From Candidatus Aquirickettsiella gammari (GTDB lineage: Bacteria; Pseudomonadota; Gammaproteobacteria; Diplorickettsiales; Diplorickettsiaceae): 64,000 nt of DNA. A program made the position numbers and the translations under genes. The notes under the pieces were generated by a model. It ran no database searches, was not told the origin of the DNA, and saw only the letters and a program-made list of their open reading frames with translations. Each line of letters opens with the position of its first letter. Position 1 is the first letter of the stretch. Below are positions 50,996 through 60,374 of the stretch, one piece after another. The stretch lies in contig NMOS02000002.1 of NCBI GenBank assembly GCA_002290645.2, forward strand, positions 62,001 through 126,000, given 5' to 3'.

Positions 50996-51352
50996 CTAAG
51001 CCAAGGCTTGCTTGGCTTTTTCAACCAGTTGAGCAAAAGTAGCTTTATCGCTGATGGCTAAATCGGCTAATATTTTACGATCGACGGCAATCTCTGCTTT
51101 GCTAAGCCCGGCAATGAAGCGACTATAAATCATCCCATTTTCACGCACAGCAGCATTAATACGGACTATCCAAAGTGCACGAAAATCGCGTTTCTTTTGC
51201 TTTCTATCCCGATAAGCATATTGACCGGCTTTGGTCACCGCTTGTTTCGCCGCTCTGATGACACGACTGCGTGCGCCTCGATAACCTTTAGCGGCTTTTA
51301 ATATTTTTTTATGTCGGGCTCTGGCGGTTACCCCACGTTTCACTCTTGGCAT
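50996..51352 (-). CDS. rplT: 50S ribosomal protein L20
   Basis: L20 is an early-assembly 50S protein and, in E. coli, the autogenous repressor of rpmI-rplT. The 118 aa match the usual length: [19 protein letters not shown] at the N-terminus and the RNA-binding [19 protein letters not shown] block, then the C-terminal [21 protein letters not shown]. It follows rpmI by 33 bp. Start is clear, with AGAGGTTA upstream. Confidence 0.98.
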   Translation of the reverse strand: MPRVKRGVTARARHKKILKAAKGYRGARSRVIRAAKQAVTKAGQYAYRDRKQKKRDFRALWIVRINAAVRENGMIYSRFIAGLSKAEIAVDRKILADLAISDKATFAQLVEKAKQALA

Positions 51353-51385
51353 CGTCTTTAACCTCTTTAATTATCTTTGCTTATT

Positions 51386-51580
51386 TTAAGAACCTTGCAA
51401 CATACGCTCCACAGCCGGTACATCGCACGGATTCACTAAATTGGTAGCACGTAGATTTCGTTTACGTTTGCTATCTTTCTTGGTCAGAATATGATTATGG
51501 TGCGACTGCGCACATTTATAACCATTCGCTGTCGGTTTAAAACGCTTTGCCGCCCCTCGATGGCTTTTTAACTTTGGCAT
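51386..51580 (-). CDS. rpmI: 50S ribosomal protein L35
   Basis: L35 is a small basic 50S protein of 64 aa, the usual length. The sequence opens [20 protein letters not shown] and contains [17 protein letters not shown], diagnostic of the family. It is between infC and rplT in the canonical IF3 operon. No translational repressor hairpin was examined in detail. Confidence 0.98.
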   Translation of the reverse strand: MPKLKSHRGAAKRFKPTANGYKCAQSHHNHILTKKDSKRKRNLRATNLVNPCDVPAVERMLQGS

Positions 51581-51619
51581 AAGAATACACTCCGCATTAC
51601 TGAATAATTTATAATTTGG

Positions 51620-52201
51620 CTACTTGGTTTTTTTCGGACTTACCACTAACACCATCTGCCTTCCTTCCATCTTAGGTCTATCATCAATCACCGCATAAGC
51701 GGCCAGATCTTTCTCCAAGCGTTCAATGAGCTTAGCGCCTAAATGCAGATGCGCGATTTCACGACCCCGAAATCGCACGATAATTTTAGCTTTGTCACCT
51801 TGTTGTAGGAAACGTATCAGGTTGCGTAGCTTGACCTGATAATCACCTTCTTCTGTTACGGGTCGAAACTTAATTTCTTTCAATTGAATGCGCTTTTGTT
51901 TTTTCTTCTGCGCTGTCTTTTGTTTACTCAATTCAAAGAGATACTTGCCATAATTCATGATCCGGCAAACAGGGGGCGCCGCCGTCGGTGCAATTTCTAC
52001 CAAATCAAGATCGGCTTCTTCCGCTCTTCTTAAGGCATCCTCTAGGGAAACGACACCTAACTGTTCACGCTCAGGGCCTATTAACCTCACTTGAGGAACT
52101 CGAATCTCCCTATTAACCCTGACTCTTTTTGCGTTGCTTGTCCCTGACCTAGGTTGAAATCCCCCACCCGGTCTATTCTGAATAACTTTTTCGGTACTAA
52201 T
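51620..52201 (-). CDS. infC: Translation initiation factor IF-3 (ATT start)
   Basis: IF3 binds the 30S subunit, prevents premature 50S joining and proofreads initiator tRNA and start codons. The body [26 protein letters not shown] and [15 protein letters not shown] to [15 protein letters not shown] is diagnostic. I start it at ATT 52201 (193 aa), with GGAG seven bases upstream, 19 bases past the thrS stop; starting at a conventional codon upstream would put it deep in thrS. An ATT start is characteristic of infC and allows autoregulation, since IF3 disfavours non-canonical starts. Confidence 0.95.
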   Translation of the reverse strand: MSTEKVIQNRPGGGFQPRSGTSNAKRVRVNREIRVPQVRLIGPEREQLGVVSLEDALRRAEEADLDLVEIAPTAAPPVCRIMNYGKYLFELSKQKTAQKKKQKRIQLKEIKFRPVTEEGDYQVKLRNLIRFLQQGDKAKIIVRFRGREIAHLHLGAKLIERLEKDLAAYAVIDDRPKMEGRQMVLVVSPKKTK

Positions 52202-52220
52202 AACTTTTCTCCGTATCGAT

Positions 52221-54131
52221 TTAACTAGGCGACGTAACACACTGCTGAAGCATCTGATAAAACATATGGACCGACATACTACCCAAATCATCACCTGTTT
52301 GTCTACGTACAGCGACTTGCTTTGCCTTTACCTCATCAGCGCCTATCACTAATTGATAGGGTATCTTACACAAACTATGCTCACGAATCTTAAAGCCGAT
52401 CTTCTCATTTCTCAAATCTAGCTTTACTCTTACCCCCAATCCTTCTAATTCTCGACCTATCTCTTTGGCATAATCCTGCTGTTTATCAGTAATAGTCATT
52501 ACCACGACCTGGATGGGCGCCAACCAAATGGGAAAATGCCCAGCATAATGTTCAATAAGTATCCCTATAAAACGTTCGATAGAACCTAAAATAGCTCTAT
52601 GCAACATAACTGGGGTCTTACGCTCACCTTGCTCGCTAACATATTCTGCGCCTAAGCGAGCCGGCATGGAAAAATCAACTTGAATTGTGCCACATTGCCA
52701 CACTCGATCTAAACAGTCTTTTAAAGAAAATTCAATTTTTGGACCATAAAAAGCACCTTCACCCGGGGAATAGGTCCACTTTAGCCCTCTCGTCTCCAAA
52801 GCCTGTGCTAAGGCCTGTTCAGCCTTATCCCAACTCTCATCTGAGCCGACCCGCGCTGCTGGACGGGTAGCTAATTTTAGCATGACTTCATTGAAACCAA
52901 AATCAGCATATACGGCATAGAGCAAGTCGATGAAGGCAGCCACTTCGGCTTGAATTTGATCTTCAGTACAAAATATATGCGCATCATCTTGTACAAAGCC
53001 GCGTACCCGCATTAAACCATGTAAAGCGCCTGAGGGTTCGTTACGATGGCAAGAACCAAATTCAGCCAAGCGTAACGGCAGATCACGATAACTCTTCACG
53101 CCTTGATTAAAGATTTGGATATGTCCCGGACAATTCATCGGCTTAATAGCAAATTCGGTATTTTCCGAAGCCGCTGTGGTAAACATTTCTTTAAAAAACT
53201 TATCCCAATGACCGGACTTTTCCCATAATTGGCGCGCTAATAACTGCGGTGACTGTATTTCTTGATAACCACCGGTTTGCAAGCGCGCACGGATATATTG
53301 TTTAATGACTTGATAAATAGTCCAGCCATTAGGATGCCAAAACACCATACCCGGTGCTTCTTCTTGAATATGAAATAAATCTAGTTGTTTGGCGAGCTTA
53401 CGGTGATCGCGTTTTTCAGCTTCTTCTAGCTGATATAAATAATTTTTTAAGTCCGCCTCGGTCAACCAAGCGGTGCCATAAATTCGTTGCAACATTTCAT
53501 TTTTAGCATCGCCGCGCCAATAAGCGCCCGCCACACGGGTTAATTTAAAAACCTTAAGTTTCCCCATCGTTGGCACGTGTGGCCCACGACAAAGATCAAT
53601 AAAATCCCCTTCACGATACACAGATAATGTCTCTTGCTCGGGAATCGCTGCAATAATTTCCGCTTTATATTCCTCGCCTAAATCTCGAAATAACTCGATC
53701 GCTGCCTCTCTTGTTAGGGTAGTACGCTGTATTGGTAAATCTTGTTTAACTAATTCGCGCATACGCTTTTCTATTTTTTGCAGATCATCCGGTGTAAAAT
53801 GATGCGACAGGGCAAAATCATAATAAAATCCGTTATCAATGACGGGTCCTATCGTCACTTGCGCGCTTGGAAATAATTGTTTAACCGCATGTGCCAATAA
53901 ATGGGCTGTCGAGTGACGAACAATCGCTAAGGCTTCTGGATCACGCGCTGTCAGTATTCTCACCTTAACGTCTTTATCAATCAGGTAAGATAAATCGACG
54001 AGTTGACCCTCTACTTCTGCCGCTATAGCCGCTTTTGCCAAACTGAGCGCAATTTGCTCAGCGACTTGATAAACTGTCGTCCCATGGGTAACAGTACGTT
54101 GTGTAGCGTCCGGTAAAGTAATGACAGGCAT
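52221..54131 (-). CDS. thrS: Threonyl-tRNA synthetase
   Basis: ThrRS charges tRNA-Thr in the cytosol. With ATG 54131 the protein is 636 aa, close to E. coli's 642. An N-terminal TGS domain ([19 protein letters not shown]) and the editing domain ([16 protein letters not shown]) precede the class II core, with [10 protein letters not shown] (zinc Cys), [17 protein letters not shown], and the C-terminal anticodon domain from about residue 535. An earlier in-frame ATG lies within the tRNA-Val gene and is rejected. No Shine-Dalgarno precedes the ATG; only 17 nt separate it from the tRNA 3' end. Confidence 0.97.
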   Translation of the reverse strand: MPVITLPDATQRTVTHGTTVYQVAEQIALSLAKAAIAAEVEGQLVDLSYLIDKDVKVRILTARDPEALAIVRHSTAHLLAHAVKQLFPSAQVTIGPVIDNGFYYDFALSHHFTPDDLQKIEKRMRELVKQDLPIQRTTLTREAAIELFRDLGEEYKAEIIAAIPEQETLSVYREGDFIDLCRGPHVPTMGKLKVFKLTRVAGAYWRGDAKNEMLQRIYGTAWLTEADLKNYLYQLEEAEKRDHRKLAKQLDLFHIQEEAPGMVFWHPNGWTIYQVIKQYIRARLQTGGYQEIQSPQLLARQLWEKSGHWDKFFKEMFTTAASENTEFAIKPMNCPGHIQIFNQGVKSYRDLPLRLAEFGSCHRNEPSGALHGLMRVRGFVQDDAHIFCTEDQIQAEVAAFIDLLYAVYADFGFNEVMLKLATRPAARVGSDESWDKAEQALAQALETRGLKWTYSPGEGAFYGPKIEFSLKDCLDRVWQCGTIQVDFSMPARLGAEYVSEQGERKTPVMLHRAILGSIERFIGILIEHYAGHFPIWLAPIQVVVMTITDKQQDYAKEIGRELEGLGVRVKLDLRNEKIGFKIREHSLCKIPYQLVIGADEVKAKQVAVRRQTGDDLGSMSVHMFYQMLQQCVTSPS

Positions 54132-54148
54132 ACATTTATAAAAATAGT

Positions 54149-54223
54149 TGGTAGGCACGAGTGGGATCGAACCACCGACCACCACCATGTCAAGGTGGTG
54201 CTCTACCACTGAGCTACGTGCCT
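54149..54223 (-). tRNA. tRNA-Val (anticodon GAC)
   Basis: Acceptor AGGCACG pairs with CGTGCCT before an encoded ACCA. The D arm GTAGCTCAGTGGTAGAGC is standard. The anticodon arm CCACC-TTGACAT-GGTGG gives anticodon GAC, and the T arm contains GGTTCGATCCC. It is 75 nt including CCA and lies directly upstream of thrS on the same strand. Confidence 0.95.
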
Positions 54224-54331
54224 ATAGGTTACGAAACATCAGGCATGCAAAACGCAAAGCCGATTATTAAATTATCTAATGCAAGATTAATGGCAAGAAA
54301 AATAACACTGTTGTTTTACCGACGCAACAAT

Positions 54332-56341
54332 TTAATCAATTCCGATTACCTTTTGTTTAAGATTTTTTAATTGTTCGCGGGTTTCAGCCGCTTCTTCAAA
54401 TTGCAAATTTTTAGCGTAATTGAGCATATCTCGTTCTAATTGTTTAATTTTTTTAGCCAGTTGCTCGGGTGGTAACGCCGCGTAATAGGCTTGCTCTTCG
54501 GTAACTTTAAGGAAACGCTGTTTATTCGTTGTAAGCTCAACACGCGCTCCTTCTAAAATATCATGCACGGCCTTTGCGATACCTTTAGGTGTAATATAAT
54601 GCTTTTTATTATAGGCTAGCTGTTTAGTCCGGCGTCTATCGGTTTCTGTCATTGCCTTTTGCATAGAAGCGGTTATCTTGTCAGCATAAAGGATAGCTCG
54701 ACCGTGGATATGGCGTGCTGCACGGCCAATCGTCTGTATTAAAGAGCGTTCCGAACGCAAAAAACCTTCCTTATCCGCATCCAAAATAGCCACTAAGGCG
54801 ACTTCTGGCATATCGAGACCTTCGCGTAGCAAATTAATTCCAACTAATACATCAAACTTACCTAAACGTAGATCACGAATGATCTCTACTCGCTCCACCG
54901 TATCGATATCCGAATGGAGATAACGTACCTTCACGCCGTGCTCGGCCAGGTATTCGGTTAAATCTTCTGATAATCGCTTCGTCAATGTAGTGACCAGGAC
55001 GCGTTCTTTTTTCAAAGCGCAGCGATTAATTTCAGAAAGCAAATCATCCACTTGGCTTGCAATGGGTCGCACTTCAATCAGCGGATCGACTAAACCGGTA
55101 GGCCTTATCACTTGCTCGACTAATGCACCTGAATGTTCTAGTTCATAGTGACTCGGTGTGGCTGAAACATAAATAGTCTGAAAAGCTAAATCAGAAAACT
55201 CTTGAAATTGCAGTGGTCTATTATCCAAAGCAGAAGGCAAACGAAATCCATACGCGACTAAGGTTTCTTTGCGCGAACGATCGCCTTTATACATGGCACC
55301 CAGTTGTGGAATAGTGACATGCGATTCATCAACGATCAATAAAGCATCTTTGGGTAAATAATCCAACAAAGTGGGTGGTGGTTGGCCTATATCGCGACCG
55401 GATAAATAACGCGAATAATTTTCGATGCCGGTACAGTAACCGAGCTCTAAGAGCATCTCGATATCAAATCGTGTACGCTGCTCTAAACGTTGATACGCAA
55501 CTAGTTTATTCGCGGCTTCTAATTCGGCTAAACGTTGTTTTAATTCCGCTTTAATGGACTCTACCGCCGCTAAAATTTTTTCGCGTGGCGTAACGTAATG
55601 GGTTTTTGGGTAAATGCTAAGCCTGGGCACGCGTCTTAGCATAACACCGGTTAAGGGATCAAAATAACTTAAGTGTTCGATACACTCGTCAAGTAATTCG
55701 ATACGCACGGCTTCTTCAGCAGATTCTGCCGGGTAGATATCAATCACATCGCCCCGCACACGATAAGTAGCACGTCGAAAATCCATATCATTACGATTAT
55801 ATTGTAATTCGGCCAAGCGTCGTAATATAAAACGTTGGTCTATCGGGTCACCACGGCGCACATGTAACATCATGTCAACATAAGCATTCGGATCACCTAG
55901 ACCATAAATAGCGGATACGGTCGCCACAATAATCACATCGCGGCGTTCCAACAAAGATTTGGTAGCGGATAAACGCATTTGTTCAATATGTTCATTGATA
56001 GCGGCGTCCTTTTCGATATAAGTATCCGTGGTTGGCACATAGGCTTCTGGCTGATAATAATCATAATAAGAAACAAAAAATTCCACTGCATTGTCGGGGA
56101 AAAAGGTTCGCATCTCACCGTATAATTGCGCGGCTAATGTTTTATTAGGGGCTAAAATAAGCGTAGGTCGCAGGATTTTTTGCATTACATGGGCAATCGT
56201 AAATGTCTTGCCTGAACCTGTTACACCGAGCAAGGTTTGCTGCGCTAGACCGGCGTCTAAACCATTGAGCAATGCTTTAATTGCGGCGGGTTGATCACCG
56301 GCCGGCTTAAAGTCTGAAACTAATGTGAAAGTTTTTGACAT
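54332..56341 (-). CDS. uvrB: UvrABC system protein B
   Basis: UvrB is the helicase-like damage-verification subunit of nucleotide excision repair. The 669 aa have Walker [15 protein letters not shown] near residue 40, the beta-hairpin [12 protein letters not shown], helicase motifs [13 protein letters not shown] and [32 protein letters not shown], and the C-terminal UvrC-interacting UVR motif ([15 protein letters not shown]). Length is normal. It is monocistronic here, with about 100 bp to the tRNA-Val gene. Confidence 0.97.
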   Translation of the reverse strand: MSKTFTLVSDFKPAGDQPAAIKALLNGLDAGLAQQTLLGVTGSGKTFTIAHVMQKILRPTLILAPNKTLAAQLYGEMRTFFPDNAVEFFVSYYDYYQPEAYVPTTDTYIEKDAAINEHIEQMRLSATKSLLERRDVIIVATVSAIYGLGDPNAYVDMMLHVRRGDPIDQRFILRRLAELQYNRNDMDFRRATYRVRGDVIDIYPAESAEEAVRIELLDECIEHLSYFDPLTGVMLRRVPRLSIYPKTHYVTPREKILAAVESIKAELKQRLAELEAANKLVAYQRLEQRTRFDIEMLLELGYCTGIENYSRYLSGRDIGQPPPTLLDYLPKDALLIVDESHVTIPQLGAMYKGDRSRKETLVAYGFRLPSALDNRPLQFQEFSDLAFQTIYVSATPSHYELEHSGALVEQVIRPTGLVDPLIEVRPIASQVDDLLSEINRCALKKERVLVTTLTKRLSEDLTEYLAEHGVKVRYLHSDIDTVERVEIIRDLRLGKFDVLVGINLLREGLDMPEVALVAILDADKEGFLRSERSLIQTIGRAARHIHGRAILYADKITASMQKAMTETDRRRTKQLAYNKKHYITPKGIAKAVHDILEGARVELTTNKQRFLKVTEEQAYYAALPPEQLAKKIKQLERDMLNYAKNLQFEEAAETREQLKNLKQKVIGID

Positions 56342-56541
56342 GAAATAATTTTAATCTCTTTATCACGGGAATTTCGCGAACAATAAACGACCATGCAAAA
56401 CGAGCTGCTATCGCGCTGAATCAATGCAATCAAACCGACTGTAGATGACGAGGATAGGAAACCTGACTTGCTTTATGATTAACCTCTCACCGATAATAAA
56501 GTCTCTGTTGAACTCTATTTTAACCTAAGTAGCTCTATACT

Positions 56542-57735
56542 ATGAAAATAATTCTTTCGCACCGCCTCGCTCAGATCAAACCCTCCCCCACTTTAAGCCT
56601 TTCTGCAGCCGCCAATCGATTAAAAGCCAATGGCAAACCGATTATTAATCTGACGGTCGGTGAACCGGATTTTGATACCCCTGAATCGATTAAACAAGCG
56701 GCTCGAGCGGCCTTAGAGCAAGGTTTTACCAAGTATACCGCGGTAGATGGCATGCTTGCTTTAAAACAGGCGGTGGTTGATAAATTTAAGCGCGAAAACA
56801 AATTGAATTACCCGCTGGGTCAAGTGATCGTCTCGAGTGGGGCCAAGCAATCTATCTATAACCTGATGCAATGCTTATTAAACCCGGACGATGAAGTGAT
56901 CATTCCCGCCCCTTTTTGGGTTTCTTACCCGGACATGGCCTTATTAGCTGAGGCCAAACCCGTGATTATCGCAACCTCTATTGAGCAACAGTTAAAGATT
57001 ACACCCGCGCAGCTAGAAGCCGCGATTACAGAAAAAACACGACTTTTTATTATCAATAGCCCCTCCAATCCAACCGGAATGGTCTATACCCCGACAGAGC
57101 TTAGTGAACTGGCTAAAATTTTATTGGCTCATCGACAAGTTTTTATTCTCACTGATGATATTTATGAGCACATCTATTGGGGAGAGCAACCCTTTGAAAA
57201 TATTATCAATGTCTGTCCTGAGCTATCTGACCGAACCCTGGTACTAAATGGCTGCTCAAAAGCTTATGCGATGACCGGTTGGCGAATTGGTTATGCCGCA
57301 GGCCCCAAAGAAGTCATTGCTGCAATGGCGAATATACAGTCGCAAAGTACTTCTAATCCTAATTCCATTGCTCAATTTGCGGCAACGTCGGCATTAACCG
57401 GCAATCAAGATTGTGTGCGACATATGAATGAAATTTATCGGCAACGGCATGATTTTTTTTCAGGCGAACTCAATAAAATTCCGGGTATCACTTGCTTAGC
57501 CGCTCAAGGCGCTTTCTATAGCTTTCCTTCCTTCCATGCGTTTATTGGCGCCAATAAAGCATTTGCTGCTGATCATGAACTGGCTGATTATTTATTGAAT
57601 AAAGCAAACCTCGCCACAGTACCGGGATCGGCTTTCGGTGCGCCGGGTTATCTACGCCTGTCCTTTGCGGTTGATGAAGCGAGCTTAAAAGATGCCCTAT
57701 TGCGATTAAAAATAGCCTTACAAGGTTTAGCCTAA
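56542..57735 (+). CDS. Pyridoxal-phosphate aminotransferase, aspartate aminotransferase family
   Basis: A class I aminotransferase, most like Ib aspartate aminotransferases (AspB), which interconvert aspartate and oxaloacetate. The 397 aa show NLTVGEPDFDTPESI, the PLP block SSGAKQSIYNLM, NSPSNPTGMVY, TDDIYEHIYWG, Schiff-base Lys in NGCSKAYAMTGWRIGYAAGP, and the substrate Arg in YLRLSFAVDE. The AspB subgroup also contains prephenate aminotransferases, which sequence by eye cannot separate. It is convergent with the MFS gene. Confidence 0.92.
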   Translation: MKIILSHRLAQIKPSPTLSLSAAANRLKANGKPIINLTVGEPDFDTPESIKQAARAALEQGFTKYTAVDGMLALKQAVVDKFKRENKLNYPLGQVIVSSGAKQSIYNLMQCLLNPDDEVIIPAPFWVSYPDMALLAEAKPVIIATSIEQQLKITPAQLEAAITEKTRLFIINSPSNPTGMVYTPTELSELAKILLAHRQVFILTDDIYEHIYWGEQPFENIINVCPELSDRTLVLNGCSKAYAMTGWRIGYAAGPKEVIAAMANIQSQSTSNPNSIAQFAATSALTGNQDCVRHMNEIYRQRHDFFSGELNKIPGITCLAAQGAFYSFPSFHAFIGANKAFAADHELADYLLNKANLATVPGSAFGAPGYLRLSFAVDEASLKDALLRLKIALQGLA

Positions 57736-57768
57736 ACTGCGTTGCTTGTTTGATAAGAACGCTTTGAA

Positions 57769-59034
57769 TTAAGTCGGCAAAACCCCGCGCGTTTCTCTGA
57801 CAAAAATGGCTAATATAGCGACCATCACAAATGCAATCGGAATAATCGTCAAGGCGTGTTGAAAGCTTTCAATTGAAAAAGCCATTAGGTTTCCCTTGAC
57901 ATGCGTGCCAGTTAATACATCTAAGGCCTTACCAATTAAAGGTTGGGATAAGGCTCCACCAAACATCACTAACAAATTAGTCACTGCAATGGCAGTACCT
58001 GCTAAAGCCTGTACATTAAGCTCTCTTGCAATAGGAAAAACAATAATCTGTGCCGAGCTACAAAGACCAAAACTAAATAATAAAAATCCTAGAAAATGAC
58101 TCGAAACATAGGGAAAATAAATAAGTAAGGCAAATAATGCGGCGCCTAATAAAGCACCGATAATAATAGGACGACGTCGATTACCTATCTTGTCAGAGAT
58201 CCATCCTACTAAGGGACTGCCAATAGCCCAACCTAAAAAAATAAATGAAATATCAACCGCTGCGCTAGAATTTGATAAGCCATAAGTCCGAATTAAATAA
58301 GGGATCCCCCACACTTCTGCAAAAGCAGAAAGCGATAAATAGAACAGGCTTCCTATCGCCCCGACTAACCACATTTGTGGATTTTTACATAACTTAAAAA
58401 CTGCTTGAAAAAACTCATTATAACTTAATGTCGGTGGAGCGGGCTCGTCAGTTGCTTTTACCCGTTTGGTTTCAGGTATCACGTACCACAAACAGACAGT
58501 GAGTAATAGACCTGCTGTAGCGGCAATATAGAGCGTCACGTTAGAACCTAATACAAATACTAATTTTGACAGGATAATATCGCCTGTCATCGCCCCTATC
58601 ATACCCAAGGAAGTCGCCATCCCGGCAATAAAAGCAAAGCGTGAAGGAGGAAACCATATTGACGCCAGTTTAAGCACCCCTACAAAAGCAAAAGCGGAAC
58701 CAAAACCAACTAAGAAACGACCTGTTTGCGCCGTTGAAAGAGAATGATGGGCGAATAAATAAGTCCCGATTGCACAGGTTAGACAGGCAAAAGCCAATAA
58801 CTTACGCGGGCCAAACCTATCCATCATCATGCCGATAGGTAATTGCATCGGCGTGTAAGCATAATAGTAAAAAGCAACTAGGTTTCCGAAAGCCACTCCA
58901 CCGATATTGAACATTTTTAGTAAATCTTCCGTCATAACACTCGGTAAGATTCGCAAAAAATATTCATAACAGTAAAAAAGAGCCCCTAAGCCACATACTA
59001 ACCAGGGAAACAGGTCAATACGTTTTCTCGGCAT
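57769..59034 (-). CDS. Major facilitator superfamily transporter
   Basis: A 421-aa integral membrane protein with about twelve hydrophobic segments. The loop 2-3 motif MMMDRFGPRKLLAFACL is present (signature G(X)(L/M)DRxGxRK), and its repeat in the second half is WISDKIGNRRRPIIIG. N-terminal LLPRILPSVMTEDL-like and the long cytoplasmic loop (ETKRVKATDEPAPPTLS) are features of the ACS/proline-betaine or sugar-phosphate-like MFS groups, common in intracellular gammaproteobacteria. Substrate cannot be assigned. It is convergent with the aminotransferase and upstream of rpmE by about 100 bp. Confidence 0.88.
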   Translation of the reverse strand: MPRKRIDLFPWLVCGLGALFYCYEYFLRILPSVMTEDLLKMFNIGGVAFGNLVAFYYYAYTPMQLPIGMMMDRFGPRKLLAFACLTCAIGTYLFAHHSLSTAQTGRFLVGFGSAFAFVGVLKLASIWFPPSRFAFIAGMATSLGMIGAMTGDIILSKLVFVLGSNVTLYIAATAGLLLTVCLWYVIPETKRVKATDEPAPPTLSYNEFFQAVFKLCKNPQMWLVGAIGSLFYLSLSAFAEVWGIPYLIRTYGLSNSSAAVDISFIFLGWAIGSPLVGWISDKIGNRRRPIIIGALLGAALFALLIYFPYVSSHFLGFLLFSFGLCSSAQIIVFPIARELNVQALAGTAIAVTNLLVMFGGALSQPLIGKALDVLTGTHVKGNLMAFSIESFQHALTIIPIAFVMVAILAIFVRETRGVLPT

Positions 59035-59134
59035 AAATAATACCCCCCAGAGTTATAGAAAATGAGTAATAGGGCCGCGAATTTAAAAATTAGCTACTAA
59101 TTCTTAGCAGGCCGCCAATAAAACGAAGTTAGAA

Positions 59135-59386
59135 CTAAGCCGCTGCTGAGTCAGTAGACTTGTCAGTAATCACTTTAGAGGTACGTTTACCGTATTTTTG
59201 TTTGAATTTATCAACACGTCCACTGGTATCAACGATTTTTTGCTTACCCGTGTAAAAAGGGTGACATTTAGAACACACTTCAATCGTAAAAGCAGGCTCA
59301 TCTAAAGTAGAGCGGGTTTGAAAACTATTACCACAACTGCAGGTGACAGTAACTAGGTTATAAGCTGGATGGATATCTTGCTGCAT
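59135..59386 (-). CDS. rpmE: 50S ribosomal protein L31 (zinc-binding type)
   Basis: L31 is a small bridge protein between ribosomal subunits. The ATG at 59386 gives 83 aa, slightly longer than E. coli's 70 because of an Ala/Ser-rich tail. It begins [20 protein letters not shown] and carries Cys in CSCGNSF, and the zinc ligands of [15 protein letters not shown], so it is the zinc-containing C+ form. [13 protein letters not shown] is diagnostic. The Shine-Dalgarno AAGGG is unusually distant (about 14 bases). Upstream in-frame codons would add a non-conserved extension and are rejected. Confidence 0.97.
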   Translation of the reverse strand: MQQDIHPAYNLVTVTCSCGNSFQTRSTLDEPAFTIEVCSKCHPFYTGKQKIVDTSGRVDKFKQKYGKRTSKVITDKSTDSAAA

Positions 59387-59628
59387 AATAATTTTTATAT
59401 CCCTTGAATAGAATGAGGGCGGCATTATAACAGAACAAATTATAAAACAAAATTTTTGCCTTGGTGTGATAGTATTAAATCAGCTTTTATTACAGATAAA
59501 AATGTAAGTTAATCATCTACAAAAATTCACATTTTAAGCGTTTTACGCGGATAAAGTGCTCATCTCGAGCCTTAAAATGGATCAGCATATTATAATCTAA
59601 AAAATTTATTTAAACAGGGAGCCTGGTT

Positions 59629-60222
59629 TTGTTTGAAAAACTCTTAACTTTTATTAAAAAAAATAGTATCTATTGGCAATATATTGGACTCATATTGCTT
59701 AGTTTGGGCATCGAAAAAGGCTATGCCTCCACTTATGGCTTACAGATTTCTTATGGCACAGGGAAACCTGACCAATTAAAAGGCTACCGAATCGCTTTGC
59801 AGAAGTTTTGGCCATGGCTAGGGCTACCCCAAGCACCGATTAATTTAAGCGGATATTGGGATTTCAGCTATGCCAATTGGTATGTCAATCCCCCACAAGC
59901 TAATCAGCCTAGTTCTATCAGCATACTGGCTGCCTCGCCGATAATACGCCTTCAGAGTCGCGAAGCTTGGCTATTGGCTGCCCAGCCTTATCTAGAATTG
60001 GGAATAGGCGCGAGCTATCTTTCCAACAATCATTTGGGTCATCGAAATTTAGGCGGGCAGTTTGCCTTTCAAGATTTAATCGGCTTCGGTCTACGCTGGA
60101 GCAAAGCGCAAACCTGGTCACTGAGCTATCATTACCTACATTATTCCAATGCGCATTTATTCCCTCCCAATCAAGGAATTGATGTGAAGCATTTATTTAC
60201 CCTCGGTTATGAATTTTATTAA
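59629..60222 (+). CDS. PagL-like lipid A 3-O-deacylase (acyloxyacyl hydrolase)
   Basis: PagL-type outer-membrane beta-barrels remove the 3-O-linked acyl chain from lipid A. The 197 aa have an N-terminal signal (hydrophobic IGLILLSLGIEKGYA), alternating aromatic strands, and the catalytic motif YHYLHYSNAHL with His171 and Ser173. Fourteen residues past the His, where P. aeruginosa PagL has its third catalytic residue Glu, is Asp185 in NQGIDVKH. It ends in an aromatic residue (GYEFY), as expected for barrel insertion. Start is a TTG preceded by AGGGAG. Activity is inferred from motifs. Confidence 0.85.
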   Translation: MFEKLLTFIKKNSIYWQYIGLILLSLGIEKGYASTYGLQISYGTGKPDQLKGYRIALQKFWPWLGLPQAPINLSGYWDFSYANWYVNPPQANQPSSISILAASPIIRLQSREAWLLAAQPYLELGIGASYLSNNHLGHRNLGGQFAFQDLIGFGLRWSKAQTWSLSYHYLHYSNAHLFPPNQGIDVKHLFTLGYEFY

Positions 60223-60374
60223 AATAATTTACCTTAAATTAAGTCAGTGTTGTAAAATATCGTGATCATCTTATACTGCACACAAGTTGTTCTTAACCTA
60301 GCTACCTTACATCGTCGTTTAAAAAAGGACGGGCTTGCACTAGGGATCTTTTCTTTTAAGAGGCTATAAAGACA

